Below are positions 10,526 to 20,557 of a stretch of DNA of 59,809 nt, one piece after another; the first letter of the stretch is position 1; every line of letters starts with the position of its first letter. This DNA is from Methanocaldococcus sp. Its GTDB lineage: Archaea; AGJL01; Methanococci; Methanococcales; Methanocaldococcaceae. Position numbers and translations under genes: made by a program. The notes under the pieces are model-generated. The model ran no database searches and was not told the DNA's origin. It was given only the letters and a program-made list of their open reading frames with translations. The DNA lies in NCBI RefSeq assembly GCF_024490875.1, contig NZ_JACCLX010000003.1:1-59809 (forward strand), in the 5' to 3' direction.

Positions 10526-11698
10526 ATGGAAAAAAATGAATTAATTACTGAAATTTTAAAGAAAGAGATTGTTAAGGCATTAGGTTGCACTGAGGTGGGA
10601 TTAATTGGCTATACAGTTGCTAAGGCTAAGCCAGATGATGCATATTCAATAAAAGAGATCAAAATAATTTTAGATAAAGGAACTTTTAAAAATGCATATT
10701 CAGTAGGAGTTCCAAATACTGGAAAATTTGGGATACTTCCAGCTGTTGTTGGTGGTTTGTTGGGAAATAAAGAAAATGGTTTAGAAATATTTAAAGATAT
10801 AAAATATGATGAAGAATTAGAAGAATTTATAAAAGATAAATTGAAAATTGAAGTTATAGATTCTGAAGTTTATTGTAAAGTATATATTGAGGCGGATAAA
10901 ACTTATGAGAGTGAAACTAAGGGTAGTCATTCTGGAAAAGTCATAGATGAAACTTTGAAAGAGGCTTATAAAAATCTAACTCTCAAAGACTTTATAGATT
11001 ATTTAGATGACATTCCAAAAGATGTAATTAATTTGATAAAAGAAACAATAAATATAAATAATAATCTCTCAATTCCAGAAGTCTCAGAAGATTTTATAAA
11101 TTTAAATATAAATGATGATGTTTTAAATAATATGGTAAAAAAAACAGTTTCAGGTGTTTATAATAGAATGATTGGTGTTAATAAGCCAGCGATGGCTATT
11201 GCTGGCAGTGGAAATATGGGTTTAGTATCTACTTTACCAATAATTGCTTACGATGAAATTAATGATAAAGATGAAGAAAAACTAATTAAATCAATTACTT
11301 TATCTTCTTTAACTACTATATATTCAACCTACTATTCCTCTTATATTTCATCAATGTGTGGATGTGTAAATAGAGGTGGCATAGGGGCGGTTTCTGGTTT
11401 GTCATATTATAATCATTACAATGAGGAAAATATCATTAACTATATAGAAGAGAGTATTAAGAGTTTTACAGCAAATTTAACTGGAATTATTTGCGATGGA
11501 GGTAAAATAGGCTGTGCTTTAAAAATAGTATCAGGAGTTTTTGGAATCTATTTATCTCTATTTTCAAAGGTTCCATACAACAATGGAATTGTTGGAAAAA
11601 ACTTTGAGGAATGCATTAAAAACATTGGAAAAATTGGAAAATCTATGAAGTTAGTAGATGATGCAATAATAGAGATATTAAAAAGTAAGGAATTATAA
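10526..11698 (+). CDS. cyuA: L-cysteine desulfidase
   Basis: A 390-residue member of the UPF0597/serine dehydratase-alpha-like family. The M. jannaschii member was shown biochemically to break L-cysteine into sulfide, ammonia and pyruvate with a [4Fe-4S] cluster. Candidate ligands are Cys21 (KALGCTEVG) and the C-terminal cysteines in SSMCGCVNRGGIG and GIICDGGKIGCALKI. Sulfide release fits with the ThiC upstream and the SufBC genes elsewhere in the window, but it is not proof of a shared pathway. Start at 10526 after AAGGTGA, 5 bases after the thiC stop. Confidence 0.9.
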   Translation: MEKNELITEILKKEIVKALGCTEVGLIGYTVAKAKPDDAYSIKEIKIILDKGTFKNAYSVGVPNTGKFGILPAVVGGLLGNKENGLEIFKDIKYDEELEEFIKDKLKIEVIDSEVYCKVYIEADKTYESETKGSHSGKVIDETLKEAYKNLTLKDFIDYLDDIPKDVINLIKETININNNLSIPEVSEDFINLNINDDVLNNMVKKTVSGVYNRMIGVNKPAMAIAGSGNMGLVSTLPIIAYDEINDKDEEKLIKSITLSSLTTIYSTYYSSYISSMCGCVNRGGIGAVSGLSYYNHYNEENIINYIEESIKSFTANLTGIICDGGKIGCALKIVSGVFGIYLSLFSKVPYNNGIVGKNFEECIKNIGKIGKSMKLVDDAIIEILKSKEL

Positions 11699-11708
11699 AT
11701 TAGATGTT

Positions 11709-12905
11709 TTATTTGTTCAATATAATTTTTATAACTTTTTTTAAAGTTAAATTTTCCTCATATAACAATACTCCAATTTTAAACAGTTTTATTGACAAAA
11801 CGAAAGATAATACAATACTAACAACCATAATTAATGTTGATATTATTATTTCAGTTAAAGGTAGTTGAGTTACACTTTCTCTTAAAACTACTGTATATGG
11901 TAATGTAAAGGGTATATATGATAAAATTTTAGCGATGTAGTGATTTGGATTAACCATTATAGTGTTCATAAACATTATTGGTATAATTTGAACAATTATT
12001 ATTGGAGATATTAGTTGAGAGGCATCCTTAGGATGAGAGAATAATGAGACAATTCCGCACAACAAAGAGGAATAGAACAAATATCCAAGTATAAAGTAAA
12101 TTAATGCAAATAATACTAAGTATAATGAAACTTTAACTGCATATATTATAATTACAGGTAAAGCAAATATAAGCCAAATACCTATTTGAATTAAACCTAC
12201 TATAGATATTCCTAATATTTTTCCAAACATTAAATTTTCTGATGATGCATAACACAGTAGAATTTCCATAATTCTATTTTGTTTCTCTTCAATAATTGAG
12301 GAGACAATAATTCCAGATAATGATGTAATAGCCATATAAAGCAAAAATACAAAGCCCATTGGCAATAGTTGAGATAAAAATGATTCTTTTTCAACTCCTT
12401 TCTTAGAAACAAAATAGATCTTTGCATTTATAGGATTTACAACCCTATTGTAAGTTAAATTATCTACTTTCCCTTTTAGTAAGTTCTTAATTATAATATT
12501 AGATAATGTATCGGTTATTAAAGGATTTGGCGATTTTGTTGCCGAGTAAATAATTATATTCCCTGTTTTTAAATAATCTTTGGGAATAACAATTAAAGCA
12601 TCTATTTTTTTATTTAAAATCTCCTCTTTTCCCTTTTCTATATTTTGGTATTTTATAAAGTATATTGTTATAGTTTTATTACCGATATTGTTTTTTACCA
12701 CTTTATTTGGAATTTCTAAGCCAAAATTATCTATATAACCCACTTTAAGTTCTTTAATGTCAAACATCATTAAACTACCCATTACAGCCAAAGATATCAT
12801 AATTATGGGAACTATTACAGTAGATATTAAGAACTGTTTTCTTTTTACATTACTAAAAATCTCTCTCTTTCCAATTGTAAATATTTTTTTAATGTCTATT
12901 TTCAT
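11709..12905 (-). CDS. ABC-2 type permease, NatB-like
   Basis: A 398-residue membrane protein: one N-terminal helix (residues about 25-48), a long extracytoplasmic domain (50-180), then five to six C-terminal helices. The SSIIEEKQNRIMEILLCYASSENLMFGKILG segment is the coupling region of NatB/ABC-2 exporters. Paired with the ATPase gene just upstream (14-base gap, same strand) it should form a complete exporter. The substrate is unknown; Na+ or a small peptide or lipid are the usual guesses for this class. The gene converges with cyuA. Confidence 0.85.
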   Translation of the reverse strand: MKIDIKKIFTIGKREIFSNVKRKQFLISTVIVPIIMISLAVMGSLMMFDIKELKVGYIDNFGLEIPNKVVKNNIGNKTITIYFIKYQNIEKGKEEILNKKIDALIVIPKDYLKTGNIIIYSATKSPNPLITDTLSNIIIKNLLKGKVDNLTYNRVVNPINAKIYFVSKKGVEKESFLSQLLPMGFVFLLYMAITSLSGIIVSSIIEEKQNRIMEILLCYASSENLMFGKILGISIVGLIQIGIWLIFALPVIIIYAVKVSLYLVLFALIYFILGYLFYSSLLCGIVSLFSHPKDASQLISPIIIVQIIPIMFMNTIMVNPNHYIAKILSYIPFTLPYTVVLRESVTQLPLTEIIISTLIMVVSIVLSFVLSIKLFKIGVLLYEENLTLKKVIKIILNK

Positions 12906-12919
12906 ATTTCCACCTTTAA

Positions 12920-13705
12920 TTATTCAAAAAATAACTCCTCTAATGAGTATCTAACTTCAAATTTAATGACATTTTCAGCACTTTCCTTTAAAATTTTTAT
13001 TGCCTCATTGTATGGAATTTCTTTTTTTATCAATCTTCCATTTTCTAAATATTCGATGTATGCCATTTTTCTACAAATATTTTCAATTCTTCCATAATGA
13101 ACTACTTTTCCATTTTTTATTATTAAAACTCTATCACACAATCTCTCAATTTTTTCCAACTGATGCGTTGATAAAAGTATAGTTTTACCTTCGTTTTTTA
13201 ATTCATACAATATATTTTTTAATAATTTAGTGTTAAAAACATCTAAACCAGAAAATGGCTCATCTAAAATAATAATATCTGGATTGTGCATAACTGACAC
13301 AATAAACTGAACTTTTTGTTGATTCCCCTTAGATAACTCTTTAATTTTTGAAAATTTGTAATTGTAAATATTTAATTTATTTAACCAATAGTTAATACTT
13401 TTATTAATTTCTTCTTTTTTCATTCCCGCCAATTCTCCAAAAAATTTTAACACATTTACAACTTTTTCATCTCTATAAAGCCCTCTTTCTTCTGGTAAAT
13501 AACCAATTTTTCCATTAATTTCAACATATCCTTCATAATCTTCAATAATCCCCGCCAATACCCTCAAAGTAGTTGTTTTTCCCGCCCCATTATGTCCCAA
13601 TATTCCAAAAATTTCTCCTTCATAAACCTCAAAAGAAATATTATTAAGAACTTTTTTATTACCAAAATATTTAGACAAGTTTTTCACAAATACTCTTGGT
13701 TTCAT
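12920..13705 (-). CDS. ABC transporter ATP-binding protein, NatA-like
   Basis: A 261-residue ATPase with Walker A GHNGAGKTT (residues about 37-45), signature LSKGNQQK, Walker B IIILDEP and H-loop STHQLEK. The DUF4162-like C-terminal tail is typical of NatA-type exporters. It drives the ABC-2 permease encoded just downstream. Its start at 13705 follows GTGA and it is transcribed divergently from arcS, with about 120 bases between them that hold promoters for both. Confidence 0.92.
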   Translation of the reverse strand: MKPRVFVKNLSKYFGNKKVLNNISFEVYEGEIFGILGHNGAGKTTTLRVLAGIIEDYEGYVEINGKIGYLPEERGLYRDEKVVNVLKFFGELAGMKKEEINKSINYWLNKLNIYNYKFSKIKELSKGNQQKVQFIVSVMHNPDIIILDEPFSGLDVFNTKLLKNILYELKNEGKTILLSTHQLEKIERLCDRVLIIKNGKVVHYGRIENICRKMAYIEYLENGRLIKKEIPYNEAIKILKESAENVIKFEVRYSLEELFFE

Positions 13706-13828
13706 ATTTTCACTTTATTTAATTTTAATTATCTATCTTTGTTTTAACTATTCAACATTAGGTATTTATTTAAGTTTTTATCTAAAATTAATTAAAAAGA
13801 TAAAATTAAAACTTAAAAATGTGATAAG

Positions 13829-15433
13829 ATGCTTGAACCGATTGCCTACGATATTGGAAGATTATGCAAAGAAAAAGATAAAGAATTGACTCCAAATTTA
13901 ATAAACATTGACATTGAAGTTAATGGTATTAAGATGCCATTTGATGTTCATAGAGAACTAACAACTCTATTTAAAAAATTTTTTACTGGAACTGTTGAAT
14001 ATAAGGGAGAGATAATTAAGTATCAAATATTAAATTTTGGTAAGCATATTGATTTAATTGAACTGGAAGATGTAGATTTATACATAATAGGTGATGGTAG
14101 AAGATTGATAGAAAGAAAAGAACTACAAATAATTCCAAAGATTAGAGAAAAAATATCTCCAAATTCAGCAATTTACTTTCCAGCAGTGTTTCCTTGGGAA
14201 ATTCCACTTTTGGTTTATATGGGTGTTGATTACTTCGATGATTCATTGGCAAAGTTATATGCTTCATTAGGATACAAATTTACAAAAAATAGAGTTTTAA
14301 AACTAAATAATTATAATTTTGATGAGTTATTAAATTACAATAGAGAAGTTTATAGAGAGATATTGGAAGAAGTTAGATTAGGTATAAAAAATGGATTTTT
14401 AAGAAATATTGTAGAGGAAACATCTATATCTTATCCATATCTATGGGCAAATTATAGAAGGTATAAGCCAGATTTAAGAAATATTCCCTTATCAAAAGAG
14501 AATAAAATTATAGTTACCGCAAATATAGATATTCCAGAAGTTCAAAAATATTTAGATAGGTTGGATAGATATGAGCCTTATTCTAATATAGTGGTTTTAC
14601 TTCCTTGCTCATCAAAAAAGCCATATTCTATATCTCAATCACATCAAAAGTTCATAAATGCAATAAAATCTGCAAAGGTTGTAGTAGAGGAAGTTATACT
14701 TACATCTCCTTACGGTTTAGTTCCAAGACCTTTGGAGGGAGTAGTAAATTATGACATTCCAGTAACTGGAAATTGGAGTTTTGAAGAAATAGAATTAATA
14801 AATAAATGTCTAAAAAACTTTTTAAAGAAAGTTAAGAATAAATTCAAAGATTTTATTGTTATTGCTCATCTACCAAAAAATTACCTTGAAATTTTAGATT
14901 TAGATAATATAATTGTTACTTCAAAGGATAATCCTACATCAAAAGAATCTTTAGAGAATTTAACAAATACATTAAAAGAATATAAGTATTTAACAGAAAA
15001 CCTAAATATTAATAAAAAAGAGCAGAAAATTCATAACATTCAGCAACTTGCAAAGTTTCAGTTTGGTATAAATTTCATTCCTAATGAAATATTTATAAAT
15101 CACAGAAAGCAAATATTTATAAATAAAAATATACAGATCGCCTCTATAAATCCTAAGAATGGATTACTTGTATTAACATTGAAAGGAGGAGAGTTATTAT
15201 GGAATGTTGGAAAGAGAAATATTAACTATGTGGAAGTAAATTATAATATTAAAAAAGGTTCTCTTTTCCCTCCAGGATTCATTGATTGCAATGAAAATAT
15301 ATCCTACAACGATGAAGTAGTCTTAATAAAGGATGAAGAATTTTTAGGCGTTGGAAGATCTTTAATGAGTGGATTTGAGATGAAAAAGGCAAGGCATGGA
15401 GCATTAGTAAATATAAGAAATGTTAAAAGGTGA
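13829..15433 (+). CDS. arcS: Archaeosine synthase ArcS
   Basis: A 534-residue TGT-related protein that converts preQ0 at position 15 of archaeal tRNA to archaeosine (G+). The catalytic-type TGT zinc site is absent, and the ArcS-specific block LLPCSSKKPYSISQSHQKF lies near residue 265-285. The C-terminal 75 residues look like a PUA RNA-binding domain (NPKNGLLVLTLKGGELL ... VGRSLMSGFEMKKARHG). As I recall, the M. jannaschii homologue was tested for this activity. The stop overlaps the GTG start of the next gene (AGGTGA), so the two are probably one operon. Confidence 0.93.
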   Translation: MLEPIAYDIGRLCKEKDKELTPNLINIDIEVNGIKMPFDVHRELTTLFKKFFTGTVEYKGEIIKYQILNFGKHIDLIELEDVDLYIIGDGRRLIERKELQIIPKIREKISPNSAIYFPAVFPWEIPLLVYMGVDYFDDSLAKLYASLGYKFTKNRVLKLNNYNFDELLNYNREVYREILEEVRLGIKNGFLRNIVEETSISYPYLWANYRRYKPDLRNIPLSKENKIIVTANIDIPEVQKYLDRLDRYEPYSNIVVLLPCSSKKPYSISQSHQKFINAIKSAKVVVEEVILTSPYGLVPRPLEGVVNYDIPVTGNWSFEEIELINKCLKNFLKKVKNKFKDFIVIAHLPKNYLEILDLDNIIVTSKDNPTSKESLENLTNTLKEYKYLTENLNINKKEQKIHNIQQLAKFQFGINFIPNEIFINHRKQIFINKNIQIASINPKNGLLVLTLKGGELLWNVGKRNINYVEVNYNIKKGSLFPPGFIDCNENISYNDEVVLIKDEEFLGVGRSLMSGFEMKKARHGALVNIRNVKR

Positions 15434-15948
15434 AAAATTTGGACAATGTTGAGAGAATTGTTAAATTGTTATTGATGGAGAAAGATTTTAATGATAAAGA
15501 GAAATTGAGGGATTTATATAAAGAATACATAAAAACAAAGGATGAAATTAGTTATTTAGAAAATATTCTTGAAGATTTTGAAACCTTGGATACAAATATA
15601 AATCATATTAAAAGATATTCTGAAATTGTAAAGTCATTATTACCTAAGTTGAGTAAATTTACTAATATTCCTATTTTTGTTGATATTGTTAAAATGTTGG
15701 AAACTGTTGATAATATTGATACAAAAGAACTTGAATCATTAAGATGGGAAATTAATAAAGAGATAGAGGAGTTAAATGATAAATTGAAAACTATAAAAAA
15801 TGAAATAATGGCTATAGTTGTTAATGAGTCATTATCAAAAATAGGATCTTCAAACTTAGAAGAATTTTTAAAATACTTAGAAAATAACAAAGAAAATAAA
15901 AAACTTGAAATTGATGAATACAAAGAAGAGCCAAAAGTCGTTGATTAA
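15430..15948 (+). CDS. Small charged coiled-coil protein, function unknown
   Basis: A 172-residue acidic, Lys/Glu-rich protein with no membrane segment and no cysteines. Heptad-like spacing of Leu and Ile suggests long helices (residues about 20-55 and 95-125). The GTG start at 15430 overlaps the arcS stop; no other start has a better site. The C-terminus (KKLEIDEYKEEPKVVD) looks disordered. It overlaps the convergent HD gene by four bases. Position after arcS hints at a role near tRNA modification, but nothing in the sequence shows this. Confidence 0.65.
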   Translation: MKNLDNVERIVKLLLMEKDFNDKEKLRDLYKEYIKTKDEISYLENILEDFETLDTNINHIKRYSEIVKSLLPKLSKFTNIPIFVDIVKMLETVDNIDTKELESLRWEINKEIEELNDKLKTIKNEIMAIVVNESLSKIGSSNLEEFLKYLENNKENKKLEIDEYKEEPKVVD

Positions 15949-16712
15949 AAGTTAATCTCTTCAAATACTGGTTTTTCCTTCTCTACTTTTGCATATACTG
16001 AGATGTAATCTTTTATACCACTCCACTTTATTTTTTCCCCTAAAATTTCTTGAATTTGGAATATTCCTGCCTCATTTGATAAAATTACTTCAATTTTAAC
16101 CGGTTTTTCCTTTCCTTCCTTTATTATAACTTTCTCTACAGATGCCGCTGAAATTGAATGGATATCATAGCATTTTTTACATATTGGAATTCTTGATCTT
16201 CCTTTTGTCATATCCGTTCCATCAGCAACTGCAATAACTCCTGCTTCGATAGTTAAAGACATAATTCCCTCGCTGTGTGAATAAATAGCGTGTAATATTT
16301 CAGTAGTCATTTGATAAGCCTTTTCTTCATCGTAGTATTTTTTTAATATCTCTTCAATAATATTTATAGATAAATAGGCAGAGTGTAAATGATGTATATC
16401 TCTATGAACAGCATTTCCTATATCGTGTAAATACGCTCCCATAATTGTTATAACCAAAGAATCTTCAAAACTTCCTTTACAATCCTTCATAAAACTTGGC
16501 TTTATCCCTTTTTTATATAATATTTTCAATATCTTTATTGCGTTATTAGTTACAATTTTTGAATGTGTCTTTCCGTGATCGTTATATCCTAACCTACCCA
16601 CAGCCATTATATTAGACATTTTTAAAAAAGTATTGACTTTTTTATTTTTAGATAACTCGTTGTAAATTTTTTTTGGAATTCCAATTAATGATTTAATCTC
16701 TTCATAGCTCAT
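15945..16712 (-). CDS. HD domain phosphohydrolase
   Basis: A 255-residue HD-superfamily enzyme. Metal-binding residues are visible as HSKIVTNNAIKIL (first His), GAYLHDIGNAVHRDIHH (the HD pair) and later ADGTDMTKGRSRIPICKK. It should hydrolyse a phosphoester, possibly a nucleotide, as do related archaeal proteins; the substrate is unknown. The C-terminal 60 residues are beta-rich (PVKIEVILSNEAGIFQIQEIL) and may bind a ligand. The start at 16712 follows GGAG. Confidence 0.8.
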   Translation of the reverse strand: MSYEEIKSLIGIPKKIYNELSKNKKVNTFLKMSNIMAVGRLGYNDHGKTHSKIVTNNAIKILKILYKKGIKPSFMKDCKGSFEDSLVITIMGAYLHDIGNAVHRDIHHLHSAYLSINIIEEILKKYYDEEKAYQMTTEILHAIYSHSEGIMSLTIEAGVIAVADGTDMTKGRSRIPICKKCYDIHSISAASVEKVIIKEGKEKPVKIEVILSNEAGIFQIQEILGEKIKWSGIKDYISVYAKVEKEKPVFEEINF

Positions 16713-16972
16713 ATTTCTCCCCAGAATAATTTTACTATTTACATTTAAATATTTTAATTAATAGACAAAATTTAAAATTAAAGAAAATAAAAAAATAATA
16801 AATTATTAAACACTAATTCAATAATTATCTGATCAATTAATAAATTATTAGAATTAACTTAGAGGTAATATAGAGTTAGCAATAATTTTAGTTATTATTT
16901 TACTCTTAGGTGACTACGTTTTATTATTTTCATCAAAAAATTAACTGTGTAAATGTCTAAATTTTATAATAA

Positions 16973-18037
16973 TTATTTTCTATCCTTTAACTTAATCATC
17001 TCATCAAATAAGAACATTGTATCATGTGGTCCAGGTCTCGCCTCTGGGTGGAATTGAACTGAAAATATTGGTAGATCATTATGCATAATTCCTTCAACTG
17101 TAATATCGTTTAAGTTTATAAAACTCACTTTGACATCGTCAGGCAAACTTTCCTCTCTAACGGCAAATCCGTGGTTTTGAGAAGTTATATAAACTTTATC
17201 TGTTTTTAGGTCTTTAACTGGCTGATTTCCACCCCTATGACCAAACTTCATTTTGTATGTTTCTCCTCCAAAAGCTAAGGCTAAAAGTTGATTTCCTAAA
17301 CAAATTCCTGTTATTGGCACCACTCCAATTAAATTTTTAATGCATTTAATAACTTCTTTTAACCTTGCAGGGTCTCCAGGACCGTTAGAAATTAAAACAA
17401 AATCTGGTTTATATTCCAATATCTCGTCATATTTTGTATTGTATGGAACTTGAACTACTTCGCAGTTTCTTTTAACCAAACTTCTTATTATATTCATCTT
17501 AACTCCGCAGTCAATTAAAACACACCTTGCTTTTCTGTTGGTAGTTTTATGAATTATCGTTTCTTTAGTGGAAACTAATGGAACTAAATCAATATCTGAT
17601 ATATCTTTATATTTTTTAACTTTATCTAATAAATCTTTAATTTCCTCATCACTTATTTCTTCAGCAACTTTTAAACAACTTTTTACGACCCCTTTATCTC
17701 TAATGTTTCTTGTTAAGAATCTTGTATCTATATCTTGAATTCCAGGGACATTATACTCTTTTAAAAAGTCATCTAAGGCTTTATTAGTTACTTCTCTAAC
17801 TACAAAGCCCTCTGCCTTTATTCCATCTGACTCAAACCATTCTTTTTTAACGCCATAGTTTCCTTGTAGGGGATAGGTCATCATTACAATCTGTCCTTTA
17901 TAGGAAGGATCTGTTAAAACTTCCACATAGCCAGTCATAACTGTTGTAAAAACCAACTCTCCAAAAACTTCTTTTTCTGCTCCAAAACCTTTTCCTTTAA
18001 AGACAATTCCATTCTCTAAAACTAACACTGCCTCCAT
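16973..18037 (-). CDS. carA: Carbamoyl phosphate synthase small subunit
   Basis: A 354-residue glutamine amidotransferase subunit that feeds ammonia to CarB for carbamoyl phosphate (arginine and pyrimidine synthesis). The N-terminal CarA domain includes [20 protein letters not shown]. The class I GATase domain has the nucleophile in GICLGNQ and the catalytic His-Glu in [11 protein letters not shown]. CarB is not in the window. The ATG at 18037 is preceded by GGTGA; an in-frame GTG four codons upstream is part of that site. The mRNA has an unusual structured leader (see 18079-18115). Confidence 0.95.
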   Translation of the reverse strand: MEAVLVLENGIVFKGKGFGAEKEVFGELVFTTVMTGYVEVLTDPSYKGQIVMMTYPLQGNYGVKKEWFESDGIKAEGFVVREVTNKALDDFLKEYNVPGIQDIDTRFLTRNIRDKGVVKSCLKVAEEISDEEIKDLLDKVKKYKDISDIDLVPLVSTKETIIHKTTNRKARCVLIDCGVKMNIIRSLVKRNCEVVQVPYNTKYDEILEYKPDFVLISNGPGDPARLKEVIKCIKNLIGVVPITGICLGNQLLALAFGGETYKMKFGHRGGNQPVKDLKTDKVYITSQNHGFAVREESLPDDVKVSFINLNDITVEGIMHNDLPIFSVQFHPEARPGPHDTMFLFDEMIKLKDRK

Positions 18038-18384
18038 AATTTTCACCAAAATACCTATATAAAGTAGTTATAATAAATAAGGCATTAATGAATGCCTTCC
18101 AAAAGGAAGGCATTCAAATTTCCTTATAAAATTTATTTTATTTTGCACAAAGCTATAAACTATACACATATATATAGGATTAGGATAAATCATCTATACT
18201 GAACTGATCTTATATTGCATTATTATAGTTTATTATATAGTTTTGTTTATGTTATAATGTATTAATGAGATTTGAATACCTCTCATAAGGAAGATCTAAT
18301 TTCTTCATTATTAATTTAAAAACTTTTATACCCCCTCTATAAATGACATTAATACAAAAAACATCCTATGTTGGTGAATAGATT
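18038..18384. other. Divergent carA/serA intergenic region (347 bases)
   Basis: No open reading frame of note. It holds, from left to right, the carA ribosome binding site, a three-arm hairpin block (18079-18115), a minus-strand TATA-like stretch at 18166-18178, a short inverted repeat ATGAGA...TCTCAT around 18264-18280, and a plus-strand TTTATA-type box near 18325-18333 that fits serA. No tRNA or C/D box pattern is seen. Confidence 0.6.
18079..18115 (-). promoter_or_regulatory. Three-arm hairpin leader upstream of carA
   Basis: On the carA sense strand the order is arm A GAAUGCCUUCC (18115-18105), loop UUUU, arm B GGAAGGCAUUC (18100-18090), a 3-base linker and arm C AAUGCCUU (18086-18079). 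A pairs perfectly with B over 11 bp; B can instead pair with C over 8 bp. The block is GC-rich for this genome. A TATA-like CCTATATATATG on the minus strand (18178-18166) would start transcription near 18145, so the arms fall in the 5' leader of carA mRNA. A switch between the two stems is plausible but unproven. Confidence 0.5.
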
Positions 18385-19962
18385 ATGGTTAAAATATTGG
18401 TTACAGATCCACTGCACGAAGAGGCTATAAAGATATTGGAAGAGATTGGAGATGTTGAAATCGCAATAGGATTGTCTAAAGAGGAATTATTGAAAAAAAT
18501 TAGAGATGTTGATGTTTTAGTTGTAAGAAGTGGGACTAAGGTTACAAGAGATGTTATTGAAAAGGCTGAAAAATTGAAAGTTATAGGTAGGGCTGGGGTT
18601 GGAGTTGATAACATAGATGTTGATGCCGCTACTGAAAAAGGGATTATTGTAGTTAATGCCCCAGACGCTTCATCAATTTCAGTGGCTGAATTAACAATGG
18701 GTTTAATGCTTGCCGCTGCAAGGAATATTTCACAAGCTACGGCATCTTTAAAAAGGGGAGAATGGGATAGAAAGAGGTTTAAGGGAATTGAGTTATATGG
18801 AAAAACTCTTGGAGTTATTGGTTTAGGAAGAATTGGACAACAAGTTGTTAAAAGGGCTAAGGCATTTGGAATGAATATTATCGGATATGATCCTTACATC
18901 CCAAAGGAAGTTGCTGAAAGATTAGGAGTTGAGTTGGTTGATGATATAAATGAATTATGTAGGAGATCTGATGTAATAACACTTCATGTTCCTTTAACTC
19001 CAAAAACTAAACATATTATTGGTAAAGAACAAATTGCATTAATGAAAAAGAATGCAATAATTGTCAATTGTGCAAGAGGAGGATTAATAGATGAAAAAGC
19101 ACTATATGAGGCATTAAAAAATAAAAAAATTAGAGCGGCGGCATTAGATGTTTTTGAAGAAGAACCTCCAAAGAACAATCCTTTATTAACATTGGATAAT
19201 GTTATTGGGACTCCTCATCAAGGGGCATCTACTGAAGAGGCTCAAAAGGCGGCTGGAACAATAGTTGCTGAACAAATAAAAAAAGTTTTGAGAGGAGAAC
19301 TTGCCGAAAATGTTGTAAATATGCCAAATATACCTCAAGAAAAGTTAGGAAAATTAAAGCCATATATGTTATTGGCAGAACTTATGGGTAATATAGTTAT
19401 GCAGGTATTAGATGGATCAGTTAATAGAGTGGAAATTACTTACTCAGGAGAATTATCAAAAGAAAAAACTGATTTAATAAAAAGAGCCTTTTTAAAAGGA
19501 TTATTATCTCCAATATTGCTGGCAGGAATTAACTTAGTTAATGCTCCTGTTATAGCCAAAAATAGAAACATCAATGTAGTTGAAAATACTACTACATCTG
19601 AGGAAAAATATGGAAATGCTATTAAGATAAATGCTGAAAGTAATAATAAAAAGTTTTCAATTGTTGGAAGTATAATAAACAATAAACCAGTTATCTTAGA
19701 AGTTGATGGATATGAAGTTAATTTTATTCCAGAGGGTGTTTTGGCAATTATCAAACACATAGATAGACCTGGCACAATTGGTAAAGTTTGTATAACTCTT
19801 GGAGATTATGGAATAAACATTGCAAGTATGCAGGTTGGTAGAAAAGAGCCGGGAGGAGAGAGTGTAATGCTGTTAAACTTAGATCACACAGTTCCTGATG
19901 AGGTTATAGAGAAAATAAAAGAAATTCCAAATATTAAGGATGTGGCAATAGTTAATTTATAA
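18385..19962 (+). CDS. serA: D-3-phosphoglycerate dehydrogenase
   Basis: A 525-residue enzyme that oxidises 3-phosphoglycerate to phosphohydroxypyruvate, the first step of serine synthesis. It has the NAD-binding GLGRIGQ motif with ITLHVPLTPKTKHII, NCARGGLIDE and the active-site His in GTPHQGASTEEAQ (residues about 275-288). After residue 310 come the substrate-binding-like intervening domain and a C-terminal ACT domain (HIDRPGTIGKVCITLGDYGINIASMQVG), the long form that can be feedback-inhibited by serine. It is divergent from carA. Confidence 0.96.
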   Translation: MVKILVTDPLHEEAIKILEEIGDVEIAIGLSKEELLKKIRDVDVLVVRSGTKVTRDVIEKAEKLKVIGRAGVGVDNIDVDAATEKGIIVVNAPDASSISVAELTMGLMLAAARNISQATASLKRGEWDRKRFKGIELYGKTLGVIGLGRIGQQVVKRAKAFGMNIIGYDPYIPKEVAERLGVELVDDINELCRRSDVITLHVPLTPKTKHIIGKEQIALMKKNAIIVNCARGGLIDEKALYEALKNKKIRAAALDVFEEEPPKNNPLLTLDNVIGTPHQGASTEEAQKAAGTIVAEQIKKVLRGELAENVVNMPNIPQEKLGKLKPYMLLAELMGNIVMQVLDGSVNRVEITYSGELSKEKTDLIKRAFLKGLLSPILLAGINLVNAPVIAKNRNINVVENTTTSEEKYGNAIKINAESNNKKFSIVGSIINNKPVILEVDGYEVNFIPEGVLAIIKHIDRPGTIGKVCITLGDYGINIASMQVGRKEPGGESVMLLNLDHTVPDEVIEKIKEIPNIKDVAIVNL

Positions 19963-19966
19963 AAAA

Positions 19967-20557
19967 TTAAACTTTAATTTCAAATTTTTTAATTTCATCA
20001 ATATGCATTCTTTCTTTTAAAAACTCTTTTGGTATTAAATATAAATATTTTGGCTCATAAGGTTCTCCTTTTAATCCCAAAATAACTGCATCAATATTTT
20101 CAGGATAATTTAGTTTTATAATTTCATTTATCGGATAAGTTTTTTTAAATATAGGATATACTTTGTATCCTTTAAAGTATATTCCATCATCTTTTAACTC
20201 CGCCCCCACATTTTTTAAATAATATATAAAGGTTTTTGTAGTTTCATCTAAGTTATCTAAATTATTTAAGGAAATATTTTTTAGTTTATCTGAACTATCT
20301 TCTATCTCTATCCTCTTACCAAAGTTTATTTTTACATAGCCATTATTTGAAACATCTTCAATTTTTATCTTCTTTCTCTTAAGTTTATACCATATTTTTT
20401 TAAAAAAACCTTTTACTTTATATTTAACCAAAATATAGATTAAAAATACCCCCAATATTACTAAAAATAAAGGTAGCATCAATATAGCTAATATTAATAG
20501 AATTAAAAATATTATAAAACCTTCTAAAATTCCCAATCTATAAACTTTAATTTTCAT
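19967..20557 (-). CDS. Membrane-anchored protein of unknown function
   Basis: A 196-residue protein with a hydrophobic hairpin at residues 10-48 (two helices, Ile/Leu rich), a very basic stretch ([19 protein letters not shown]), and a soluble C-terminal domain of about 130 residues that would face the cytoplasm by the positive-inside rule. No cysteines or known motif. Its start overlaps the end of the upstream PP-loop gene by 11 bases, so the two are likely co-translated. I do not recognise the family. Confidence 0.65.
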   Translation of the reverse strand: MKIKVYRLGILEGFIIFLILLILAILMLPLFLVILGVFLIYILVKYKVKGFFKKIWYKLKRKKIKIEDVSNNGYVKINFGKRIEIEDSSDKLKNISLNNLDNLDETTKTFIYYLKNVGAELKDDGIYFKGYKVYPIFKKTYPINEIIKLNYPENIDAVILGLKGEPYEPKYLYLIPKEFLKERMHIDEIKKFEIKV

